DNA of 64,000 nt from CAJCJE01 sp036494465 (lineage in GTDB: Bacteria; Actinomycetota; Actinomycetes; Mycobacteriales; Pseudonocardiaceae): contig DASXOJ010000086.1 in assembly GCA_036494465.1 (NCBI GenBank), positions 52,286 through 116,285 on the forward strand. Direction: 5' to 3'. Made by a program: the position numbers and the translations under genes. The notes under the pieces were generated by a model. That model did not search any database. It was given only the letters and a program-made list of their open reading frames with translations, and was not told where the DNA came from. This document shows, in pieces, positions 57,859 to 64,000 of this stretch. Within the stretch, counting starts at the first letter, position 1, and each line of letters starts with the position of its first letter.

Positions 57859-58233
57859 GCCGGTGAGGGTATCGGCCGTCGCGTCGACGGGCGCCGAGCG
57901 TGTCTTCGGCGCAATCGCCGCGCCGACGATCAGACCAATCCGCCGGGCTGATCGGCATCGAGCAGGTAGACTGCGCAGGAACTCGACGCTCGTCGACGCG
58001 GGTCAGCGCTTTTTCGCGGCTCGCGCCTCGCTTTGCAGCGGGGTCGCTCGGGCGGGTTCGGGTGGATGACCACTACGGCAGCTGAACAACGCAGCGTGCC
58101 TGCCACGTGGAAGGTGCGCGCACACCTCGTTGGTCCCTCCCGCGCGTCGCCGGTCAAGGAGCCGGCTCGCGGCGCGGTTGACGGGCCCGTCCAGGCCAGT
58201 GCGTGCTGGAACTAGAGAGGCGATCACCAAAAC
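57859..58233 (+). promoter_or_regulatory. Long 5' leader/promoter region of the DEAD-box gene
   Basis: 375 bp without a supported gene between divergent ferritin-like and DEAD-box genes. A TAGACT element near 57966 could be a -10 box. Short frames inside (for example 57900-58085) have no recognisable features. A GAGAGGCGAT purine-rich patch occurs about 15 nt before the GTG at 58234. Such leaders are typical for cold-responsive RNA helicase genes, which is inference. Confidence 0.5.
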
Positions 58234-59970
58234 GTGACCAACAACACAATCGAGTCGGACGAGAGCAATCAGCTCGGCCCGGTCTCTTTGCAGCACAGTG
58301 AAGCCGGAGTGTCCGAAGCGGACACTTCGCACCCGTTGCAGGCCGGTGCTCCGGTCCGCACGGACTCCCCGACCTTCGCCGAGCTGGGCGTTCGCGACGA
58401 GATCGTGAAGGCCCTTGCCGAGGCCGGGATCGAACGAACCTTCGCCATCCAGGAACTGACCCTGCCGCTGGCGCTGGCCGGCGAGGACCTGATCGGCCAG
58501 GCCCGCACGGGCACCGGCAAGACCCTCGGCTTCGGCGTGCCGATGCTCCAGCGGCTGACGGTGCCGGGTGACGGCACACCGCAGGCCCTGATCGTGGTGC
58601 CGACCCGTGAGCTGGCACTACAGGTCTCGCACGACATCACCGACGCAGGCAAGCACCTTGGCGTGCGCACCGTCGCCATCTACGGCGGCAGGCCCTACGA
58701 GCCGCAGGTCGCGGCACTGCGCAAGGGCGTCGACCTGGTCATCGGCACCCCGGGCCGACTGCTCGACCTGGCCGAGCAGCGGCATCTGGTGCTGGGCAAG
58801 GTGAGCAGTCTGGTCTTGGACGAGGCCGACGAAATGCTCGATCTGGGCTTCCTGCCCGATGTCGAGCGGATCTTGCGGATGATGCCGGACGAGCGGCAGA
58901 CCATGCTGTTCTCGGCGACCATGCCGGGCCCGATCATCACGCTGGCCAGGACGTTCCTGAACCAGCCGACGCACATCCGGGCCGAGGAGAACGACGCGGG
59001 CGCCATCCACGAGCGCACCGCCCAGTTCGTCTACCGGGCGCACGCCATGGACAAGGTCGAGGTCGTCGCCAGGTCGCTGCAGGCGACGGACCGCGGTCTG
59101 ACGTTGATCTTCACCAGGACCAAGCGCACCGCGCAGAAGCTGTCCGACGACCTGACCGAGCGCGGTTTCGCCGCCGCCGCCGTGCACGGCGACCTCGGTC
59201 AGGGCGGGCGTGAGCAGGCGCTGCGCGCGTTCCGGTCGGGCAAGGTCGACACGCTGGTTGCCACCGACGTCGCCGCTCGTGGCATCGACATCGAGGGCAT
59301 CACGCACGTCATCAACTACCAGTGCCCCGAGGACGAGAACGCCTACGTGCACCGGATCGGCCGCACCGGCCGGGCCGGCCGCGAAGGTGTCGCGGTGACG
59401 CTGGTGGACTGGGACGAGGAAGCGCGCTGGAAGATGATCAGCGACACCCTCGGCCTTGGCAAGCCGGAGCCGGTGGAGACCTACTCCACGTCCGAGCACC
59501 TCTTCGCCGACCTGAACATCCCGAAGGACGCGAACGGCAGGTTGCCGTTGAGCCAGCGGACCAGGGCCGGGCTGGCGGCGGAGGTCGAGGAGGACCTGTC
59601 CGGCGGTCATGGCAAGCGCGGCCGCAACGGCAGCAGCAGTGGCAGCGGCGGCAGCGGCGGCAGCAATGGCAACCGGCGACGTGGCAAGACCGGCGCCAAG
59701 GCGAGCGGCCAGGGCGGGGCGGAGCGTCCCGCGACCAAGCAGCCGCACGAGGGTGGCGCGCCCAGCGAGGGCGGCACCGAGGGCGGCCAGCAGCGGCGCA
59801 GGCGTCGCACCCGGCGCGGCGCGAACCCGAACGGTGAGGGCGGCCAGCCGGAGGCGACCACCCAGGAAGCCAGTACCTCGGGCGAACCGGCGGCCAAGCG
59901 GGCACCGCGCAAGCGCACCCGGCGGCGTTCCGGAGCCGACGTCGGCGATCAGGGCAACAACGCCGGCTGA
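58234..59970 (+). CDS. DEAD-box ATP-dependent RNA helicase (RhlE/CshA-type)
   Basis: Predicted 578 residues from a GTG. Q motif FAELGVRDEIVKALAEAGIE plus AIQE, motif I ARTGTGKTLGFG, VPTRELALQV, TPGRLLDL, motif II VLDEADEMLDLGF, motif III SATMPG, VATDVAARGIDI and YVHRIGRTGRAGR. The C-terminal ~150 residues are disordered and basic (Gly/Ser/Arg/Lys), typical of RNA-degradosome-linked DEAD-box proteins. Counterpart of Rv3211 rhlE. Translation begins about 370 bp after the divergent gene. Confidence 0.96.
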   Translation: MTNNTIESDESNQLGPVSLQHSEAGVSEADTSHPLQAGAPVRTDSPTFAELGVRDEIVKALAEAGIERTFAIQELTLPLALAGEDLIGQARTGTGKTLGFGVPMLQRLTVPGDGTPQALIVVPTRELALQVSHDITDAGKHLGVRTVAIYGGRPYEPQVAALRKGVDLVIGTPGRLLDLAEQRHLVLGKVSSLVLDEADEMLDLGFLPDVERILRMMPDERQTMLFSATMPGPIITLARTFLNQPTHIRAEENDAGAIHERTAQFVYRAHAMDKVEVVARSLQATDRGLTLIFTRTKRTAQKLSDDLTERGFAAAAVHGDLGQGGREQALRAFRSGKVDTLVATDVAARGIDIEGITHVINYQCPEDENAYVHRIGRTGRAGREGVAVTLVDWDEEARWKMISDTLGLGKPEPVETYSTSEHLFADLNIPKDANGRLPLSQRTRAGLAAEVEEDLSGGHGKRGRNGSSSGSGGSGGSNGNRRRGKTGAKASGQGGAERPATKQPHEGGAPSEGGTEGGQQRRRRRTRRGANPNGEGGQPEATTQEASTSGEPAAKRAPRKRTRRRSGADVGDQGNNAG

Positions 59971-59986
59971 ACCTGCCTGAAACGAT

Positions 59987-60023
59987 GTCCTCACGGCGAC
60001 CGTAATAAGGTCGCCGCGAGGAC
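59987..60023 (+). terminator. Hairpin between DEAD-box helicase and beta-propeller genes
   Basis: GTCCTC-AC-GGCGACC pairs with GGTCGCC-GC-GAGGAC around a 7-nt loop with one 2x2 internal bulge. It lies 17 bp after the helicase stop and 33 bp before the next start. Confidence 0.72.
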
Positions 60024-60055
60024 GAATTCGGCGACCGCAGGGACTGGACACCACG

Positions 60056-61321
60056 GTGCAGCAACTGGACGACAACCCGCCCGAGCTGGTTGAGGACGAG
60101 CCCGTGCCCCGGCGGCGATCGTTCCGCAGGCCCGCCGACTACGCGGCGGCGGTGTTCATCGTGGTCGCCGTGCTGGTGGTCAGTTTCGTGCTGTGGGACC
60201 GCAGCGACATCCGCAACACCACGCTCGTCACCGGGCCTGCCTACCAGGCGATTCCGGCCGGTCCGACGGTGTTCCCGCCCTCGTTGGCGCAGGTCTGGCA
60301 GGCGCCGAGTTCGGCGACGCCGGTGCCGGTGATCGCGGGCCCGACCATCGCCACCGCCGCGGACGGTTCGGTCGTCGGCCGCGACCCGCTGACCGGTGAT
60401 CAGCGCTGGCGCTACACCCGTGATCTTGGCCTGTGCACGGTGTCGCAGACCTGGGGCAAGGTCATCGCGGTCTACCACCGCTCGACCAACTGCAGTGAGG
60501 TCACCGAGCTCGACGAGACCTCCGGCGTGCGCGGCTCGCAGCGCAACGGCGACGCCCAGCTGGGCACCCAGCTGCTTTCCGACGGCACGTACGTGACCAC
60601 GACCGGGCCGACGCTGCTGGACACCTGGCGCTACGACATGGTGCAGACCATGGAGTACGGCACGGTGCCGGACTTCTACAACCCGAACGTGCAGCCCAGG
60701 GCGCACTGCACCTACGGGACGGTGTCGGCCGCGTTCGGCATGATCGGCGTGATCGAACGCTGCCCCGGTGACGCGGGCGACCGGCTCACCTTCTACCGGG
60801 CTACGGCGACCAACGCGGACCAGCCGTCGGTGGTGACCAGCAACATCATCGGCGGGCACAATTCGCGGCTGATCTCGATGACCGCGCAGTACGCGGCGGT
60901 CGCGCAGGACGACCCGACGCGGGTGGCGGTGTACAACGACCAGACCGGCGCGGTGGTGGCGCAGTATCCGCTGAACCTGCCCGAGTCCGACCTCGCGGGC
61001 AACCCGGCCGGGCAGGTGGTGCCGAGCTGGACCGACGCGGACGGCGTCTACTGGTACACCGGTTCGTCGACGGTGGCCCTGTCCGCGACCGACTTCCATC
61101 CACTATGGACGGTCCAGGGCACGCTGGGCGCCGGCACGCCCTTCGCGGGCAAGTACCTGCTGCCGGTGCCGAACGGCATCGAGGTGGTCGACGTGCCCAC
61201 CGGGGCGAAGGTCGGCACGATCGGCGTGAATCGAAACGGGTACTCCGGGCCGGTGGCGATGGCCAGTCTCGGGCCGATGGTGTTTGAGCAGCGCGGATCC
61301 ACGCTGGCCGCGTTGCGCTGA
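60056..61321 (+). CDS. Membrane-anchored PQQ-like beta-propeller protein (Rv3212 position)
   Basis: Predicted 421 residues from a GTG. Basic N-terminus, TM at about 30-50 (DYAAAVFIVVAVLVVSFVLW), then an exported domain with propeller-like repeats (VAVYNDQTGAVVAQYPLNLP, DGVYWYTGSSTVALSATDF, NGIEVVDVPTGAKVGTIGV). Two Cys (LGLCTVS and STNCSEV) may pair. PQQ-binding residues are not evident. Order after RhlE matches Rv3212. Confidence 0.82.
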   Translation: MQQLDDNPPELVEDEPVPRRRSFRRPADYAAAVFIVVAVLVVSFVLWDRSDIRNTTLVTGPAYQAIPAGPTVFPPSLAQVWQAPSSATPVPVIAGPTIATAADGSVVGRDPLTGDQRWRYTRDLGLCTVSQTWGKVIAVYHRSTNCSEVTELDETSGVRGSQRNGDAQLGTQLLSDGTYVTTTGPTLLDTWRYDMVQTMEYGTVPDFYNPNVQPRAHCTYGTVSAAFGMIGVIERCPGDAGDRLTFYRATATNADQPSVVTSNIIGGHNSRLISMTAQYAAVAQDDPTRVAVYNDQTGAVVAQYPLNLPESDLAGNPAGQVVPSWTDADGVYWYTGSSTVALSATDFHPLWTVQGTLGAGTPFAGKYLLPVPNGIEVVDVPTGAKVGTIGVNRNGYSGPVAMASLGPMVFEQRGSTLAALR

Positions 61322-61393
61322 GTGCTTCAACTGGCGGCATGTGGTTCGATCGGGTTTGTTGGTCTTCTGACGCTCGGTTGGAGGAGGTGCCAG

Positions 61394-62275
61394 GTGGTGC
61401 AGCCGTCCCCGATCAGCCCGCACGGTGGTGCGCGGATCGACCTGCCCGGCCGCTACGGTCCGATCGCCGCGCTGCGGCGCGCGCCCACGGATCCCGCGCT
61501 CGGCGCGACCGCGTTGCTGCTGCCCGGCTTCACTGGGTCCAAAGAGGACTTCGTGCCGTTGCTCGACGCGATCGCGGCGGCTGGAATCGGCACGCTCGCG
61601 GTCGACCTGCCCGGCCAGTACGAGTCGGTCGGCCCTGACGACGAGGCCGCGTACCTGCCGGACGCGCTGGGCGAGCCGGTCGCCGAACTGATCGAGACGC
61701 TGATCAGCGGCGGTGAGCGCATCCTGTTGCTCGGCCACTCCTACGGTGGGCTGGTCGCGCGCGGCGCGGTGCTGGCCGGGGCGAAGGTCGCCGGTTTGAC
61801 GCTGCTCGACACCGGACCGGGCGAACTGCCGCCGGGATTCCGGCGCACCATGCTGGACACCCAGGAGCCCGTGCTGCGCGCAGGCGGCATCGAGGCGGCC
61901 GAGCAGCTGCGGGCGCAGTTGGACGCGGCCGCGCCCGGTTGGGCGAACGCGCCACAGGAACTCAAGGATTTCCTGCACAAGCGGTTCGTGCGCTCGTCGG
62001 CGCCGGCGATCCTCGGCATGGCCGACGGACTGCGCCATGAACCCGACCGGGTGACGAAGCTGTCGCACGCGTTGCGCGTGCTCGACGCGCCCTGCCTGGT
62101 GTTGTGCGGCGCGGACGACGACGCGTGGACCGTGGCCAGCCAGCGGGACATGGCCGACCGGTTGGACGCGGACTTCGCGGTCATCCCGGACGCCAGACAT
62201 TCGCCGAACGTGGAGAACCCGGCCGCGCTGCTGAGTGCGTTGATCCCGACCTGGCGGGCCTGGCTACAGAACTAG
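61394..62275 (+). CDS. Alpha/beta hydrolase
   Basis: Predicted 293 residues. The GTG at 61394 follows GGAGGAGG and is used instead of the upstream in-frame start at 61322. LLLPGFTGSKEDF (oxyanion), VDLPGQYES, LLLGHSYGGLVARGA (Ser nucleophile), VLCGADDDAWT (Asp) and VIPDARHSPNVENP (His). No signal peptide. The stop shares CTAG with the convergent membrane gene. Confidence 0.9.
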   Translation: MVQPSPISPHGGARIDLPGRYGPIAALRRAPTDPALGATALLLPGFTGSKEDFVPLLDAIAAAGIGTLAVDLPGQYESVGPDDEAAYLPDALGEPVAELIETLISGGERILLLGHSYGGLVARGAVLAGAKVAGLTLLDTGPGELPPGFRRTMLDTQEPVLRAGGIEAAEQLRAQLDAAAPGWANAPQELKDFLHKRFVRSSAPAILGMADGLRHEPDRVTKLSHALRVLDAPCLVLCGADDDAWTVASQRDMADRLDADFAVIPDARHSPNVENPAALLSALIPTWRAWLQN

Positions 62276-62838
62276 ACCGACCAGAACAGCCAGAGCCAGG
62301 CGAACCAGAACACCCCGAACGAGGCCCCGGCGAAGAGCAGCACCAACACCGAGGACCAGCCGCGCCGCGCGCCCCTGCGCCGGTCGACGCCGCGCTGCGC
62401 CAGGTATGCGAGCAGCGCCAGCACGGCCTGGCCGACCACGTCCAGCAGGCCGGGGCCGGGCTTGCCGAGCACACCGCTGAGCACCTGCGCGGCGATCGCG
62501 ACCAGCGCGATGATCACCGTCGCCGCGGTCAGCGTGCCGGTGATACCGCCGAGGAAGGTGCGCCGCCTCGGTTTCGCTGATTCTTCCTGCGTGACAACGG
62601 GTTCGGGTTCCCCCGTGATCCTGCGCGTCGCCGCCGCCTGGATCGCCTCGAACTCCTCGTCGGTCATGACGGGCAGTTCTTCGGTGTGCGCGTCGGCCGG
62701 GTCGAACTGCTGGTGCACCGGCTTGAGCTGACCGCGCCGCACCGGGATCGGCGCAGGACGGTTGCCGCCCGGTCCGCGCCGTGTCGGGATCCGGTCGGTT
62801 GGCTCGGTTTGGTATCCGGTGAGCCGATCGTCGGTCAT
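62272..62838 (-). CDS. Small membrane protein downstream of RecB-like nuclease
   Basis: Predicted 188 residues from the ATG at 62838, overlapping the RecB-like gene stop by 4 nt. Cytoplasmic N-terminal ~95 residues with disordered Pro/Arg-rich sequence and an acidic MTDEEFEAIQAAATRRI segment, then three TM segments at about 100-125, 133-150 and 167-185 (VLVLLFAGASFGVFWFAWLW). I do not recognise a family. Confidence 0.7.
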   Translation of the reverse strand: MTDDRLTGYQTEPTDRIPTRRGPGGNRPAPIPVRRGQLKPVHQQFDPADAHTEELPVMTDEEFEAIQAAATRRITGEPEPVVTQEESAKPRRRTFLGGITGTLTAATVIIALVAIAAQVLSGVLGKPGPGLLDVVGQAVLALLAYLAQRGVDRRRGARRGWSSVLVLLFAGASFGVFWFAWLWLFWSV

Positions 62839-63641
62839 GGTGACAATGCCGCCCATGGTTCGAGTTCGGGTGCGGCCTGCTGGCCTGCGGCGCAGCTGGG
62901 CCGGAAATCACACCAGGAGCACTGCCTGCCAACGGTAGGCGGAAACAATACGTCGGCATCGCCACCCGCGGCCAGTGTTTCGCGCGCCACGTCCAGCTCC
63001 TCCGCGGTCTCCTCGGCACGGCTCAGGTGCCTGCCCAGCGATTCGTCGGTGTGCGTCCACGAAACCACGGATCCGGTTGGCAGGTGGTGCAATTCCACTT
63101 GATGACACGGACGGCGCAATGTTCGCCGAGCGGCGATCGCATACAGTGCCAACGCTTGCGAGCCGCGCGCGTCGTCGGTGGTCAGCGCGTGCCGACCGGT
63201 CTTGTAGTCGACGATCACCAGCTCGCCCTCGCGCAGGTCGATCCGGTCGACCCGTCCTTCGGCGACAATCCCGCCCGCAGGCGCGGAAACCCAGCGCTCC
63301 AGACCGATCGGGTCCTCCTGCACGTCGATCTCGGCGACGTAGTCGGCCACCCAGTCCTTGGCGCGCTGGCGGTACGTCGCGGACTGCGCGGCGTCGGCGA
63401 AGCCCTCGTTGCGCCAGTTCGACACCACCAGGTTCGCCGCCGAGATCGGATTGCGCTTGGCAACGGGCAGATCGAAGAACGCGCGCAACGCGTTGTGCAC
63501 CGCGGCACCCATGGTGCTGTGCGCCCACGGACCGCCGCGCTGCGGCGACGGCCGGTCCAGGTAGGTCATCCGGTACCGGCGGCGACAATCGTTCCAGGTG
63601 GCGAGCCGCGCGGGGGTCACCTTGACCAATTTCCGCGGCAT
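62835..63641 (-). CDS. RecB-family/Cas4-like exonuclease
   Basis: Predicted 268 residues from the ATG at 63641 (GTG at 63668 possible). PARLATWNDCRRRYRMTYLD, GAAVHNALRAFF (G-x-x-x-H), GRVDRIDLREGELVIVDYKTG (D-x-x..D-Y-K-T-G catalytic carboxylate and Lys), and C-terminal GRQCSWCDFRPSC, which with the early Cys builds a four-Cys Fe-S cluster. The catalytic set is complete. A standalone nuclease of this type is common in actinobacteria. Overlaps the downstream membrane gene. Confidence 0.92.
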   Translation of the reverse strand: MPRKLVKVTPARLATWNDCRRRYRMTYLDRPSPQRGGPWAHSTMGAAVHNALRAFFDLPVAKRNPISAANLVVSNWRNEGFADAAQSATYRQRAKDWVADYVAEIDVQEDPIGLERWVSAPAGGIVAEGRVDRIDLREGELVIVDYKTGRHALTTDDARGSQALALYAIAARRTLRRPCHQVELHHLPTGSVVSWTHTDESLGRHLSRAEETAEELDVARETLAAGGDADVLFPPTVGRQCSWCDFRPSCAAGQQAAPELEPWAALSP

Positions 63642-63831
63642 ACTGTCGAATCCGAGCTGCCCTTGCACTCCCCCAACGGTACGCAGCGGCACTGTCAGTT
63701 CCGCAAGGGGGCCTTGCGGCAAATAGCCCGAACAGGAGTTTTGGCGTCGACCCGGCTACTCCAACAGGGTGGTCGGCACTGGTCCTTGCGGATCATTCAC
63801 CAACTCGTACCCCGGTTTTCTGTTTCCGACG

Positions 63832-64000
63832 CTATACGCCGCCCGTGATGAAGCCGCGGATGGCGTTGGCGACGAGTTGGACGGCGATGGCGGCCAGCAG
63901 CAGGCCGGCGATCTTGGCCATCAGTTCGATGCCGCTCTCCTTGACGAGCCTGATCAGCAGACCCGAGTAGCGCAGGCACAGGAACAGGATCAGGTGCACG
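63832..64000 (-). CDS. MarC family membrane protein, C-terminal part
   Basis: The last 56 residues of a minus-strand gene that continues past the right edge. GIELMAKIAGLLLAAIAVQL is the C-terminal signature of the MarC/NAAT (UPF0056) family, with a hydrophobic segment before it. Function of the family is unclear. The stop TAG is at 63832-63834. Confidence 0.85.
   Translation of the reverse strand, partial: VHLILFLCLRYSGLLIRLVKESGIELMAKIAGLLLAAIAVQLVANAIRGFITGGV

Overview
The window is high-GC DNA from an actinobacterium. Gene order, ESX accessory genes, PtpA/SURF1/CobD, AdnAB, MoeZ and the frequent GTG/TTG starts point to the Pseudonocardiales or a close relative of the Corynebacteriales. 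Genus is not assignable by eye. Two stretches keep the gene order I recall from Mycobacterium tuberculosis: 4.2-10.9 kb resembles Rv2228c-Rv2236c, and 34.8-61.3 kb resembles Rv3201c-Rv3212. No tRNA, rRNA, CRISPR array, insertion sequence or prophage was seen.

Layout. 0-2.5 kb: LtrA-like fragment, VKOR-type thiol oxidase, small pyrophosphatase-like protein, HAD-like protein and the RNase P RNA gene (minus strand). 2.5-4.2 kb: ArsB-like transporter overlapping a UspA-like gene. 4.2-7.9 kb (minus): tightly coupled run CobC aminotransferase, Nif3, zinc-ribbon coiled-coil protein, RNase HI, histidine phosphatase. 8-10.9 kb: PtpA, SURF1, a VOC protein, CobD. 11-18 kb: a three-gene operon matching JetA, JetB and JetC of type II Wadjet (SMC-like anti-plasmid) systems, with no JetD nuclease gene. 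18-19.7 kb: VOC protein, AraC regulator, MBL-fold protein.

19.7-26.9 kb is a cell-surface block: an AT-rich leader, a choice-of-anchor-P-like secreted protein with its class F sortase, a YceI protein, a 1125-residue secreted serine peptidase whose active-site motifs look more like sedolisins than subtilisins, and a small DUF5666-like secreted protein. Strong hairpin terminators separate these units. 27-34.8 kb: NudC with a pair of M16 peptidases, a membrane protein, an OmpR-type two-component system, a DoxX protein and an orphan gene.

34.8-41.3 kb encodes the AdnAB helicase-nuclease. Upstream of it sits a four-gene ESX-associated operon (WXG-like, DUF3558 lipoprotein, PPE-like Gly-rich protein, EspG), then a MarR regulator with a divergent membrane gene. 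These lie between AdnA and the hydrolase/alkyltransferase-like pair that follow it in mycobacteria. 46.7-64 kb: pirin, a cupin gene broken by two -1 frameshifts, a TIGR02569 protein, MoeZ, a DUF3152 protease-like protein, an alpha/beta hydrolase and TetR regulator, a hydrolase and AurF-like diiron protein with a divergent TetR, DUF4873, DUF3107, ferritin-like, DEAD-box helicase, a membrane beta-propeller, a hydrolase, a small membrane protein, a RecB-family nuclease and a partial MarC protein.

Most operons use 1-4 nt ATGA/GTGA overlaps, and three convergent gene pairs share stop-codon bases, so the genome is compact and translational coupling is common. All functional names come from motif recognition by eye; no database search was run.
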